From Bacillus sp. P14.5 (GTDB lineage: Bacteria > Bacillota > Bacilli > Bacillales > Bacillaceae_B): 64,000 bases of DNA. Below, in pieces: positions 52,329-62,778 of this stretch. Where the stretch lies: NCBI RefSeq assembly GCF_003316765.1, contig NZ_NIJF01000045.1:1-64000 (forward strand), read 5' to 3'. The notes below the pieces were generated by a model that saw only the letters and a program-made list of their open reading frames with translations, did not search any database and was not told where the DNA came from. Every line of letters begins with the position of its first letter. The stretch's first letter is position 1. Made by a program: the position numbers and the translations under genes.

Positions 52329-55300
52329 TTGAGTTGGCTTAAAAAAGTTTTTAACAGATTAAAAGATGAACCTATTCAATCAGATGAAGCCTCTTATAAA
52401 GAAGAGCGAAATATAGATGCACCGAATGATAAAAATAAAGACATAGAAGCAAGGATCTCCTATCAATATCCTAAAGGAGAATTCAGGTTCCCGGTCATCC
52501 CTGATCAAAGGGGAGCGCGAAGAGAAGAAAGAGAAAACCGGTCAGAAGAGAGAAGGCAAAGGCGCCATCCTTCCAAAGAGAAGGAAAAGCAAACTGAAAA
52601 AGAAGCCAAGATCCAAAAAGGCAGCCCGAAAAAAGAAAAGACTGCTGATAAAAAGGGAGATGCGTTCAAGCGTCCTTTCCGCCCTACGGAAATTCCCTCT
52701 CCGATCTACGGCTTCAGTAAACCGGCACAAAAGGATCCGATTCAATTCGAGCTGAAAAGCCATGAGCCGAGATTATGGAGAGAGTCTGAAAAGGCTGTTG
52801 AACCTCCTCGACCAGAGAATCAGCATCTAGTGGATGAGATTGAGAATATAGAAGATCATGAGGTTTATCCAAACGAAAACACCAATCTTAAGGTGAATGA
52901 AGAAGAAGAGAAAGTGTCAGCGGAAGAGTTCGAGCCGCTCAAATTCAAGGAAGAAACCAATTCAGAGAGAGTACATACAGAGATTTCACAGGAAGATTCT
53001 CCTGAAGCTCTGGCAGAAGAAACTGAAGTAACAGCGGATGTTCCGGAAGAGCCTGCAGCTGAAGTTGATAACGAGATTGAACCAGTTATCGAAACAGAAG
53101 AGCCTCGTGCTTTAGAAAACAGCAACCCTGAACCTGAAGAAATTGAAACGCAGCTTGAACCGCTGCCGGCCAAACAGGATGAGGAGCTTGAAGAAAAGTC
53201 TGAAGAGCCTGTTGAAGGTCTTATTCAAGAAGAGTCTATAATGGGTGAATCGAGCATAGAAGAGCCATTCATGGACGAGACAGAATCAGGGGAAGATCAG
53301 CAAGATGAGCAAATGCATGAAGAAGCACCACAGCCAGCTTCCAGACGGTCACATCTTCCTTTCAATGTATTGATGCTGAAGCAGGATAAAAGGATGATGG
53401 ATCGAAAAAACGATTCGAAGCAATGAGAGTCAAAGATGCTGGAAATGAAGGACCGCCTGAAGAGCAGGATAAAAGGGAAGCACCGGTAAATGAGGCCAAA
53501 GATGTCCAAGTGGCAGTCAAAGAAGAAGCGGCTGCTATAGAGGAAGCTCCTTTGCAGACCCATAACGAAGAGAATCACTTGCAACAAGAAAACCCGATAC
53601 ATGAGGGTCCCGCTGCTCAAGCCGTTGTGGAACCTCTAGAAGAAAATGCAGGAGAATCTGCAAATGATGAGGAACCTGCCCAGCCAGAAAACGACCCTCA
53701 ACCCGTTGTTTCTCAACATGAAGAGGAGACTCATAATGACCCAATCCCTTCGGAAGAGGAAACAAGCAGCCAGCCAGCACCATCAGAAGGCTCATCCAAT
53801 CGGTCCCACCTGCCCTTCAATGTGTTAATGCTGAAGCAGGATAAAAGGAAGATGGTCAATCAGCCGAAAGCCGAACCAGCCGCTGCAGTCAAACCAGCTG
53901 CAGCAGAAGAGAAAAGCCAGGACGATGATTCTTTGAAAAAGTATGAAGAATTGGCAGACCAGCCTTCAGAAGAGGAGGGCTACGAATTTCCCCAGCTGAA
54001 TTTCCTTGCTCCGCCGATTGTGAAGGAGTCGAGCGGTGAGTGGCTTGAAGCTCAAAGGGAGCTGCTGAACGATACGCTGGTGAACTTCAATGTCAGAGCT
54101 CGTGTGGTCAATGTAACAGAAGGCCCTGCCGTAACGAGATTTGAAGTTCAGCCGGAACCTGGCGTGAAAGTGAACAAAATCACCAATCTTGCCGATGATA
54201 TCAAATTGAGTTTAGCAGCAAGAGATATCAGGATTGAAGCTCCTATTCCCGGCAAGCATACAATCGGGATAGAAGTGCCGAACCAGCAGAGCCGCCCGGT
54301 ATCCCTGAGTGAAATCATTTCAAGCGGTCCATTCCAGGACAGCTCTTCGCCCCTTACGGCAGCTTTGGGCCTTGATATATCAGGAGAGCCGATTGTCACA
54401 GACTTGAATAAAATGCCCCACGGTTTGATTGCGGGTGCGACGGGCTCAGGAAAAAGTGTCTGCATCAATTCAATTCTGGTCAGTCTTTTGTATAAAGCAT
54501 CTCCGCAGGATCTGAAGCTGCTGCTGATTGATCCGAAAATGGTTGAACTGGCTCCCTATAACCGGATGCCTCATCTGGTGAGTCCCGTCATTACAGATGT
54601 TAAAGCTGCGACTGCCGCTCTTAAATGGGCAGTGGAGGAAATGGAAAGACGGTATGAATTGTTTGCTCATACAGGAGTCAGGGATATAACCCGCTACAAT
54701 TTAAAAGCAGAGAGAAATGGCGAGAAGAGCCAGAAGCTGCCGTATCTAGTGATTGTTATCGATGAGCTGGCAGACCTGATGATGATGTCTCCTGCAGATG
54801 TTGAGGAAGCCATCTGCCGTATCGCCCAGAAAGCAAGGGCTTGCGGAATTCACCTGATCATTGCGACCCAGCGTCCCTCAGTGGATGTCATCACCGGATT
54901 GATCAAGGCGAATGTTCCAACACGAATCGCTTTCTCCGTTTCTTCAGGAGTGGATTCCAGAACCATCATTGATGCAAGCGGAGCCGAGAAGCTGCTTGGA
55001 AAAGGCGATATGCTGTTCCTTGAAAATGGATCTTCCAAGCCTGTAAGACTTCAGGGTACATTCGTGTCGGATGACGAAATTGATGAAATCGTCCACCATG
55101 TCAGGGAACAAGGAGAACCTAATTACTTGTTCCAGCAGGATGAATTACTGAAAAAAGCTCAGGTGGATGAACAGGAAGATGAACTGTTCCTCGAAGCCTG
55201 TGAGTTTGTAGTCAACCAGGGCGGGGCTTCGACATCTCTCATCCAGAGGCATTTCCGTGTCGGCTACAACCGTGCGGCGAGACTTGTGGACATGATGGAA

Positions 55301-55402
55301 AGCCATGGAATCGTATCAGAAGCAAAAGGAAGCAAACCGAGAGATGTGTTAATTTCTTCTAGGGAACTTGGAGAGCTTCAAGACACTAGTACAATGACCT
55401 AA
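52329..55402 (+). CDS. sftA: DNA translocase SftA (frameshift near residue 360)
   Basis: Two adjacent frames make one FtsK/SpoIIIE-family translocase of about 1,024 residues. The first (TTG 52329 to 53426) starts MSWLKKVF, as SftA does, and is acidic and disordered. The second holds the motor (GATGSGKSVCINS Walker A, VIVIDELADLMM Walker B, ATQRPSVDVITG) and the C-terminal gamma winged helix. Adding one A to the A6 run at 53405-53410 joins them (DRKKRFEA). SftA clears chromosomal DNA from the septum in the cytosol. The motif RSHLPFNVLMLKQDKR occurs twice. Confidence 0.93.
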
Positions 55403-55606
55403 AGAGTGGTATTCTTAAAAGAATGAAACTATAATAAAATCAATACAATAACCTCATAGCAGAAAAGTGAAGGATGTACTCAGTCGTTCTTCGCTTTTTT
55501 GTTTCGTTAACTTTTAAGGAACTGGTTTTTGTGGTTGGTGTTCCTTTATAACTCAGTCAATGACAATCAAATAGACATGTACAGTTGATGGTAAGGAGCT
55601 TTTAGG

Positions 55607-56710
55607 ATGAAGGAAATTCAATTGAAACTTCAAGGTAAACTGAATAGATTGACCAATGACACTTTCAAGTTTGATGAAAGGGTCAAGGAAGGCTGGTTTT
55701 CAGCTGTCTATTTTTTAAAAACAAGAGAAATTGCAAGGAAGTATAAATCAGACAGCACCATCACGATGCAGTTCTTCCAAAAGGAACATGCCGTTCTCTG
55801 CGGTACAGACGAAGTCATTGCTCTTCTGCATACTTTCGCAGATAACCCGGAAAACCTGGAAATCCATTCATTGAAGGATGGAGATAAGATTTCTCCGTTC
55901 GAAACAGTGCTGACCATTACAGGGCGGTATCAGGATTTTGGTTATCTGGAAGGAATCATTGATGGAATTCTTGGCCGGAGAACATCGGTCGCAACCAACG
56001 TCTACAAATTGATGAAAGCAGCGTCTCTGTCAGGAAAGAAAAAGCCAGTCATTTTCATGGGAGACCGGGATGACCATTATACCCAGCAGGCTGGAGACGG
56101 TTACGCCGCTTTTATCGGCGGATCTACCGCTCAAGCCACACATGCAATGAATGAATGGTGGGGCAAGCAGGGGATGGGCACCATGCCGCACGCCCTCATC
56201 CAGCTCTTCAACGGTGACATTGTTGCTGCGACACAGGCATATAAGGAAACCTTCCCGGAAGATGAATTGATTGCGCTGGTCGATTATAATAATGATGTGA
56301 TCGATGATGCCTTGAAAGTGGCGAGAGCCTTTGGTTCAGAGCTGAAGGGTGTCCGCGTTGATACATCAAGAACAATGATTGACAAATACTTCGTCCGGAA
56401 CCAGCATCTGCTTGGAACATTTGATCCAAGAGGAGTCAATGCAGAACTGATACTTGCCTTGCGCGAGGAATTGGATGGGGAAGGATTCAATCATGTAAAG
56501 ATAGTGGTATCAGGAGGGTTTACAGAAGACCGCATCCGAGCTTTTGAAGAAAATGATATACCTGTGGATATGTACGGAGTCGGAGGAAGCCTTCTGAAAG
56601 TGACGATCGGCTTCACGGGTGATAACGTAATTCTTGATGGAAAGCCTCAAGCAAAAGCAGGAAGAAAATTCAGATGGAATGAACGTCTCGAGAAAGTCGA
56701 ATGGCAATAG
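55607..56710 (+). CDS. Nicotinate phosphoribosyltransferase-like protein
   Basis: A 367-residue PRTase related to nicotinate/quinolinate phosphoribosyltransferases. Visible marks are EGWFSAVYFLKTREIARKY, the DGDKISPFETVLTI segment, GGSTAQATHAMNEWW, LVDYNNDVIDDAL, GVRVDTSRTM and VVSGGFTEDRI, the phosphate-binding end. It probably makes nicotinate mononucleotide from nicotinate and PRPP in NAD salvage. ATG at 55607 follows AAGGAG. The gene at 56723 follows after 12 bp, so they form an operon. Confidence 0.88.
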   Translation: MKEIQLKLQGKLNRLTNDTFKFDERVKEGWFSAVYFLKTREIARKYKSDSTITMQFFQKEHAVLCGTDEVIALLHTFADNPENLEIHSLKDGDKISPFETVLTITGRYQDFGYLEGIIDGILGRRTSVATNVYKLMKAASLSGKKKPVIFMGDRDDHYTQQAGDGYAAFIGGSTAQATHAMNEWWGKQGMGTMPHALIQLFNGDIVAATQAYKETFPEDELIALVDYNNDVIDDALKVARAFGSELKGVRVDTSRTMIDKYFVRNQHLLGTFDPRGVNAELILALREELDGEGFNHVKIVVSGGFTEDRIRAFEENDIPVDMYGVGGSLLKVTIGFTGDNVILDGKPQAKAGRKFRWNERLEKVEWQ

Positions 56711-56722
56711 GTGTGATTCAAT

Positions 56723-57388
56723 GTGAAGGAAAAAGAATCGCTGATTAATTTAGCGTCGTATAAGGAGAAAAAGCAACGGCAGGCTGAAGAGCATACAGAA
56801 GAATTGTATAATCAAAGCCTGCTGTATCTGGAAAGAGAGACAAACATCCGGGAAAAGGTAAGGGCAAAATTTATGTTTTCCAAGAAATTCTCCCTCTCTC
56901 TTGAAAGTGCGGAACCGGGTTCTGCTTTAGATACACTGTACAGACAATGGCTGTTATTTGATTATAAGACGGCAGCGAACAAGACTGTTTTTCATCAGTT
57001 CCTCCAGGTGAATGCACCCGGGATGACAGAAACAGACAGGATGCTGGGCGCTCTTTTTTTGACAGCAGCTTGGGAACCGGTGGAAGTGCTGGAAATTGAT
57101 TGCGATGAAAATTCATTATTTGTACAGAATATACTACATAAGCACAAAGAAATGGTTGTGAGCCCTTTTACTCATGAAGGGCAGCTGAATTCCGGGGACA
57201 TGGCTTTTATAAGAAAAATCCCTTTAGTTTCAAAAGGGATGTTACTCGGGCCTCCTTTCAGGGTAAAGGATGGAGAAATATTCAGAGGCCTATTGGACCA
57301 TTATGAAAACAGCAGCAAGGACAGGGTCACTGCTTGGAGAAGCTTCATGAAAGAAAATGCAGCCCGGTTCATTGCTATGTCATTATAA
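56723..57388 (+). CDS. Uncharacterised protein
   Basis: A 221-residue soluble protein. The N-terminus is a charged helix (LASYKEKKQRQAEEHTEELYNQSLLYLERET). The rest has alternating helices without a signature I know. GTG at 56723 follows AGGTGTG and lies 12 bp after the phosphoribosyltransferase gene, so it is co-transcribed with it. A role in NAD salvage would be a guess. The gap to murC is about 195 bp. Confidence 0.6.
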   Translation: MKEKESLINLASYKEKKQRQAEEHTEELYNQSLLYLERETNIREKVRAKFMFSKKFSLSLESAEPGSALDTLYRQWLLFDYKTAANKTVFHQFLQVNAPGMTETDRMLGALFLTAAWEPVEVLEIDCDENSLFVQNILHKHKEMVVSPFTHEGQLNSGDMAFIRKIPLVSKGMLLGPPFRVKDGEIFRGLLDHYENSSKDRVTAWRSFMKENAARFIAMSL

Positions 57389-57582
57389 AATCATACTTGT
57401 CGTTCATAGCCACTGGCATAAAAAGATGATATAATCTTTTCATTATTATACGGTCGATACTGAAGCGGGTTGTTGTTCATTAAGCAATCCCATTTTTGCA
57501 GGCTGGTCAAGATCTGCCTGCTGGCAAAAATGGATTAATGTCATATACTGCTTACAGATAGATGATTGTTGGAGGTTCTAAT

Positions 57583-58894
57583 ATGACAATATACCATTTC
57601 GTTGGAATTAAGGGATCTGGAATGAGCGCGCTTGCCCAGGTGCTTCACGATATGGAGTATGAAGTACAGGGCTCGGATGTCGAAAAGTATTTTTTTACAC
57701 AGAAAGCTCTTGAAGATTCTCAAATAAAAATCCTGCCTTTTCAAAAGGAAAATATCGGGCAGGATATGAATGTTATAGCAGGAAATGCGTTTCCTGATAC
57801 ACATGAAGAAATTGAAGCGGCAGTGGAGCAAGGCCTGCCCGTGACAAGATACCACAGCTTCCTGGGCGATTTCATGCAGGAATTCACTTCTGTCGCCGTG
57901 ACAGGAGCACATGGCAAGACCTCGACTACCGGTCTCCTTGCGCATGTCATCAGAGGCGCCAAGCCCACTTCCTACCTGATCGGGGATGGAACGGGCAAAG
58001 GTGAAAAAGATGCGGAGTACTTCGTCTTCGAAGCATGTGAGTACAGAAGGCACTTCTTATCGTATCACCCCGACTATGCCATAATGACGAATATCGATTT
58101 TGACCATCCTGATTACTTTGCGAATGTGGATGATGTCTTCCAGGCATTCCAGGAGATGGCGATGCAAGTCAAGAAAGGGATCATTGCCTGCGGTGACGAT
58201 GAACATCTTCAGAAGATCCAAGCAAAGGTTCCTGTCCTTTTCTATGGCTTTGCGGAAGAAAATGACTTCCAGGCAAGAAATGTCAACAAGAATCCTGAAG
58301 GAACGACTTTTGATGTCTTTGTCAGAAACGAGTTCTTTGCGTCCTTTTCAATTCCGGGTTATGGAGACCACAGCATCCTGAACGCGCTGTCTGTCATCGC
58401 CCTCTGCCATTATGAGGACCTTGATACAGAGATTGTGCAGGAAAGACTGGCTTCATTCCAAGGAGTGAAAAGAAGATTCTCCGAGAAGAAAATACGGCGA
58501 GCAGATTCTGATTGATGATTATGCCCATCATCCTACTGAAATCAAGGTGACAATTGAAGCAGCAAGGCAAAAGTATCCTGACAGAGAGATCATAGCTGTC
58601 TTCCAGCCTCATACATTCACAAGGACGCAGACATTCCTGAATGAATTTGCCGACAGCTTATCGGAAGCCGACCAGGTATATCTCTGTGAAATCTTTGGTT
58701 CCGCCCGCGAGAATCATGGAAAGCTTTCCATCGATGACCTAAGGGGCAAGATCGATAATGCCAAAATGATCGACGAACATAATACAAAGCCATTGATGGC
58801 TCACGAAAATGGTGTTCTTATATTCATGGGAGCCGGGGATATCCAAAAATTCCAGGAAGCCTATGAAGAAACACTCAGAAACCATGTAGAATAA
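57583..58894 (+). CDS. murC: UDP-N-acetylmuramate-L-alanine ligase MurC (frameshift near residue 302)
   Basis: MurC adds L-alanine to UDP-MurNAc, the first peptide step in cell wall synthesis. [18 protein letters not shown]-type nucleotide binding opens the protein, the P-loop is GAHGKTSTT near residue 108, and the C-terminal domain carries [10 protein letters not shown] and [11 protein letters not shown]. The first frame ends at 58515; the rest is one frame off. Removing one A from the A4 run at 58489-58492 restores 436 residues, the normal length. As murC is essential, an insertion error in the sequence is the best explanation. ATG at 57583 follows GGAGG. Confidence 0.96.
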
Positions 58895-58903
58895 AACTTT
58901 TCA

Positions 58904-58940
58904 AGCAGCCAGCCCGTCACTCAGGGCTGGCTGCTTTTTT
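58904..58940 (+). terminator. Rho-independent terminator of murC
   Basis: AGCAGCCAGCCC and GGGCTGGCTGCT form a perfect 12-bp stem, followed by six T. The GGGACAGTCCC element follows at 58967. Confidence 0.95.
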
Positions 58941-59028
58941 AGTGTGCAGACTTTATTACTTTAATGCACAAAAAGGGACAGTCCCTCTTCGCGCTTTAAA
59001 GCACTAAAGGAATAATTTTTAAAATAAG

Positions 59029-59056
59029 TGAAACCTTCCAGCAGTTGAATCGTCTT
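59029..59056 (+). promoter_or_regulatory. ECF promoter of the sigma factor gene (autoregulation)
   Basis: TGAAAC at 59029-59034, a 16-bp spacer and CGTCTT at 59051-59056, 33 bp before the TTG start of the sigma factor gene. ECF sigma genes usually activate themselves in this way. Confidence 0.75.
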
Positions 59057-59088
59057 AGCAGTAAAGAAGAAAACGGGGTGAGAACCTT

Positions 59089-59640
59089 TTGACCAGTGTC
59101 ACAAAAAATGATTCTGATTTTCCTTTGGGGAAAGATGCGTGGCTTGAGGCCATTATGGATATGTATGGGGAGAATCTGTCAAAGCTTGCCTATAACTATG
59201 TAAAGGATTGGAAGCTTGCTGAAGATATTGTCCAGGATGTTTTTGTCACATGCTTTCATCATTATGAAAACCTTGATGAAATTCTTGCCTTTAAACCTTG
59301 GATTTACAGACTGACAATCAATAAGTCGAAGGATATGCTAAAAAGCGCCTCATATCGAAAAACAGTTTTTCAGTCAAGTCTTCTTAGCGCACTCAAATCA
59401 AACGAACCCCCGCCTGACACGATGTTGATTAAGCGCAGCGAGGAGGAGCACCTTTCCAAAAGTGTACTAAAGCTGCCTGTAAAATATCGTGAAGTCATTA
59501 CCCTTTATTACTATGAAGATCTGCCGATTGATAAAATCGGCGATATTTTGAATATGAATACCAATACGGTAAAAACAAGACTGAATAGAGGAAGAGCCAA
59601 GCTCAAAAAGGTAATGGAAAGGGGGAGAAGCTATGAATGA
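59089..59640 (+). CDS. ECF RNA polymerase sigma factor
   Basis: A 183-residue sigma-70 family member with only regions 2 and 4. Region 2 has LAYNYVKDWKLAEDIVQDVFVTCF and WIYRLTINKSKD; region 4 has LPVKYREVITLYYYEDLPIDKIGDILNMNTNTVKTRLNRGR. TTG at 59089 follows GGGGTGAG. It overlaps the anti-sigma gene by 8 bp and is preceded by its own ECF-type promoter. I cannot equate it with a named B. subtilis ECF sigma factor. Confidence 0.95.
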   Translation: MTSVTKNDSDFPLGKDAWLEAIMDMYGENLSKLAYNYVKDWKLAEDIVQDVFVTCFHHYENLDEILAFKPWIYRLTINKSKDMLKSASYRKTVFQSSLLSALKSNEPPPDTMLIKRSEEEHLSKSVLKLPVKYREVITLYYYEDLPIDKIGDILNMNTNTVKTRLNRGRAKLKKVMERGRSYE

Positions 59641-60643
59641 CAAACTGGAAAATCTGAAGAAAGCGATGGATGCTACGACCCATGAAGGATCCCACTTTAC
59701 AGAAAGCCAAAAACAAAGGGTAATATCAGCCATTCATTCAGATGAAAGAAACTTAGCTCCTAAGCCTGCCGGTTTTATGATATTCTCCTTATCAGCGGCA
59801 GCAATAGCAATCATGCTTCTTTTATTCTCTACTCATGTGATGCCGAATCTGGATGATAATCAGAGTTCTAATCCTGCAGCTTCAAAAGATTGGGAAATCA
59901 GCGATCAATTCGTTCAAAACCATAAAGAAAAATTCAGGGTCTTTCCGGAGCAGGGACTAACAGCAGGAAAACCATCCGGATATCTTTTCAGTTTTCAGGA
60001 ACCGTTCGATGTCTATAAAGGAAAGGAGTTAACAATAGATGCTCTCAATAAAGAAACCAGCGAAAAAATTAGTGTGGTATCTAAAATAATAAAAGAGCCG
60101 TCTCCAGGTTATAGCTCCCTTCAGCGATTCACAGCCAATTTCGAAATTCCTTACGGAGGTCTATGGAAATATGAGGTAAAACTAAATGGAGAGTACTATG
60201 GAGATGTCGTTTTATCTGTTAATGAAGAAATAGGAATAGAAATGCCTGAAGACATTCCTGAATTCGTAAAGAAAGAGGACTTAGAAACAATCGATTGGAA
60301 CAGGAAGGCGGTCAACTTTGACAGAGGGATTATTGGGAATGAAAATAAATCAGGCGTTATAGGCATGGATATGCCGAGCTTAACACCCCAAAAGTGGATG
60401 TGGCATCTTTGGGGCAATAAATCATCGGAATTTACAGTGGCAGGGTTTCATAGAGGCTCCCAAACTGTTCACCCTATCTTGGATAATGGGTGGAAGTGGA
60501 CCATGCAGCTGGGGAGTGCGGTAAATGGAGCTGACGCTCATGTACCAAGCTCAGTCACCATTCCAAAAGGAGGCGAATGGGCATTCCTTTTATACGATGG
60601 AGATAAGCTTTTTGATGTGCTGGTGTATGAGATCGAGAAATAA
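59633..60643 (+). CDS. Anti-sigma-like membrane protein with DUF4871 domain
   Basis: A 336-residue protein: a cytoplasmic N-terminus of about 45 residues that would bind the sigma factor, one TM helix (about residues 46-65) and a large outer part. The C-terminal region with WMWHLWG, SEFTVAGFHRGS, and PSSVTIPKGGEWAFLLYDGDKLF resembles the DUF4871 domain. The design and the 8-bp overlap with the sigma gene argue for a regulator that senses an external signal. The signal is unknown. Confidence 0.82.
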   Translation: MNDKLENLKKAMDATTHEGSHFTESQKQRVISAIHSDERNLAPKPAGFMIFSLSAAAIAIMLLLFSTHVMPNLDDNQSSNPAASKDWEISDQFVQNHKEKFRVFPEQGLTAGKPSGYLFSFQEPFDVYKGKELTIDALNKETSEKISVVSKIIKEPSPGYSSLQRFTANFEIPYGGLWKYEVKLNGEYYGDVVLSVNEEIGIEMPEDIPEFVKKEDLETIDWNRKAVNFDRGIIGNENKSGVIGMDMPSLTPQKWMWHLWGNKSSEFTVAGFHRGSQTVHPILDNGWKWTMQLGSAVNGADAHVPSSVTIPKGGEWAFLLYDGDKLFDVLVYEIEK

Positions 60644-60707
60644 AACCAATGGAACACTCCAACAATGTATTGGTAAATGGCAGGCTGATTTAGCTGTAGC
60701 CTTTGTT

Positions 60708-60735
60708 TGAAACTATTAGAAGTAAAATACGTCAA
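60708..60735 (+). promoter_or_regulatory. ECF promoter of the DUF3221 lipoprotein gene
   Basis: TGAAAC at 60708-60713, a 16-bp spacer and CGTCAA at 60730-60735, 20 bp before the ATG. It has the same spacing as the sigma gene promoter at 59029, so it is a likely target of this sigma factor. Confidence 0.72.
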
Positions 60736-60754
60736 ATATAGCAGGGGGGCTATA

Positions 60755-61270
60755 ATGCGTAATCTATTAGTTTGTTTTGCAGTATTTATGCTTTTTATAT
60801 TAGCTGCATGCAGTAATGAAAATGGTAATAAAGGTGGTGGAGAACCAGGGATTACTGGATATGTAATGGATAAGACAGGGCAAAAGATTTTAGTTGTCAG
60901 TGCAGAAGCCAAGGAATACAGCGGCAATGGCGGAGTGGAAGAATATTATGATGCGGTATGGGCAAATGAAGCACCTAATGACGTTAAAGTAGGAGAACAA
61001 GTGAAGATATGGTTTGATGGCGGAATGGACACCTCATATCCAGGCCAAGCGGCTGTTGGCAAGTTAGAAGTTATGCCAAGCTCTTCTCCAGAAGGTGCAG
61101 CACTTTCTGAAGCTGAAGCCTTAAATAAAGCATTATCCCAAAATAAATTTGAGAATGAAATTTTAACTGCCCGAACCATTTCTTACGATGCAGAGAAAGG
61201 TGAATGGCTTATTATCTTGAAGAACACTGACAGTTATGAGGAACACAAGGTTAAAGTAAAGGATAAGTGA
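60755..61270 (+). CDS. DUF3221-like lipoprotein
   Basis: A 171-residue lipoprotein. The signal ends in the lipobox ILAAC (Cys about residue 19), followed by a short Gly/Asn linker. A DUF3221-like domain follows (ITGYVMDKTGQKILVVS, YDAVWANEA, VGEQVKIWFDGGMDTSYPGQA). It sits outside the membrane. ATG at 60755 follows CAGGGGGG. It follows the sigma/anti-sigma pair and has its own ECF-type promoter, so it is probably part of the same stress response. Confidence 0.85.
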   Translation: MRNLLVCFAVFMLFILAACSNENGNKGGGEPGITGYVMDKTGQKILVVSAEAKEYSGNGGVEEYYDAVWANEAPNDVKVGEQVKIWFDGGMDTSYPGQAAVGKLEVMPSSSPEGAALSEAEALNKALSQNKFENEILTARTISYDAEKGEWLIILKNTDSYEEHKVKVKDK

Positions 61271-61302
61271 ATAAATTCTTCTCAACGAACGGTGGCTTTA
61301 TA

Positions 61303-61350
61303 AAAACAAAGAGGCACTGCAAATTTTTCTTGCAGTGCCTCTTTGTTTTT
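61303..61350. terminator. Bidirectional terminator
   Basis: AAAACAAAGAGGCACTGCAA and its complement form a 20-bp stem with a short T-rich loop, between two convergent genes. Confidence 0.95.
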
Positions 61351-61383
61351 ACTCATCATTATTACTTCAAAAATGATTCGTTC

Positions 61384-62499
61384 CTATTTCAAGTTTTCAG
61401 GATTAAGCTGCTCCAGCTCAGGAAGAGTAAAGCGTCCGTCTTTACGGATCAACACATCATCAAAATAGATTTCTCCCCCACCGTATTCAGGTCTTTGGAT
61501 CATGACCATATCCCAGTGGATATTGGAGTGATTGCCGTTGTAGGCCTGCTCATAGCACTCTCCCGGTGTGAAGTGGAAACTGCCGTCAATTTTTTCATCG
61601 AACAGGATGTCCTGCATTGGATGAAGGATGTAAGGGTTGACCCCGATGGCAAATTCACCTATGAAACGTGCGCCTTCGTCAGTGTCAAAGATCTTATTGA
61701 TTCTTTCCGTATCATTGGCTTCAGCTGAAACAACCTTTCCGTTTTCAAAAGTCAGTTTCACGTTTTCATAAGTGAAGCCATGATAAGGAGACGGCGTGTT
61801 ATAAGTGATGGTACCGTTGACGGAATCTTTTACCGGAGCAGTGTAGACTTCTCCGTCCGGGATGTTCAAGCGGCCAGCACATTTAACAGCTGGGATGTCC
61901 TTTATAGAAAAAGTAAGTTCGGTTCCTTCTCCAGTTATCCGTACTTTATCTGTTTTGTTCATTAGTTCAACCAGGCCGTCCATCGCTTTGTCCATTTTAG
62001 CGTAATCAAGATTGCAGACATCAAAGTAGAAATCTTCAAATGCTTCTGTGCTCATTTTTGCCAGTTGTGCCATGGAAGCATTCGGGTACCTCAGCACCAC
62101 CCACTTTTTCTTTGGAACGCGGATTTCGCGGTGGACCTTCTTACCGACAGTGCTTCCCTGGATTTTCATCTTTTCATCCGGTACATCAGCATGCTCATTA
62201 ATATTATCTCCGGAACGAAGCCCAATATAGGCATCCATCTTATCCATTACTCCGGCTTCAAATTCAGCCAACATTTCGTATTGTTCCTCTTGTGCGCCCA
62301 TCAATAGAGAGCGGTCGACTGCATGATCTTTCAGCGAGACAAATGGGTATCCGCCGGCAGCGTAGGCTTCCTTGACCAATGCTGTCACCAGTTCACGCTG
62401 CAAGCCGAAATTTTCGATTAATACCTTTTCACCTTTTTGAAGCTGCACAGAGTATTGAATCAGGTTTCTCGCCAGCTTTTCAATTCGCGGGTCTTTCAT
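61384..62499 (-). CDS. M29-family aminopeptidase
   Basis: A 371-residue thermophilic-type metallo-aminopeptidase of family M29 (AmpS-like). The metal ligands come from the central and C-terminal parts, with EFAIGVNPYI, DEKIDGSFHFTPGECY and NHSNIHWDMVMI typical of the family; the N-terminus has LARNLIQYSVQLQKGEKVLIE. It removes N-terminal residues in the cytoplasm. ATG at 62499 follows AGGAGGAA. It is slightly shorter than the typical length of about 410. Confidence 0.9.
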   Translation of the reverse strand: MKDPRIEKLARNLIQYSVQLQKGEKVLIENFGLQRELVTALVKEAYAAGGYPFVSLKDHAVDRSLLMGAQEEQYEMLAEFEAGVMDKMDAYIGLRSGDNINEHADVPDEKMKIQGSTVGKKVHREIRVPKKKWVVLRYPNASMAQLAKMSTEAFEDFYFDVCNLDYAKMDKAMDGLVELMNKTDKVRITGEGTELTFSIKDIPAVKCAGRLNIPDGEVYTAPVKDSVNGTITYNTPSPYHGFTYENVKLTFENGKVVSAEANDTERINKIFDTDEGARFIGEFAIGVNPYILHPMQDILFDEKIDGSFHFTPGECYEQAYNGNHSNIHWDMVMIQRPEYGGGEIYFDDVLIRKDGRFTLPELEQLNPENLK

Positions 62500-62778
62500 A
62501 TGTATTCCTCCTAAATGAATAGTCCTTACGCTCTGTTTGTGAGAGCGCAGATAAAGAACCTATATATATTGTAACCGAAAACGTCAGATTTTTATAAAAA
62601 ATCTTGTGCTGTAAAAACCTTATGCTGCCTATCTAAAACATAATTACTAGAAAAGAGATATCAGGAAATAATAATCTGTGAATTAGGCAGGATATTTATT
62701 CGCCGGCAGAGAAAGTAGTGTTTAAGGGAGTTCGGTGCCGGGTAAAGAAATGCTATATAAACAGGAGGTGCTGATGAA

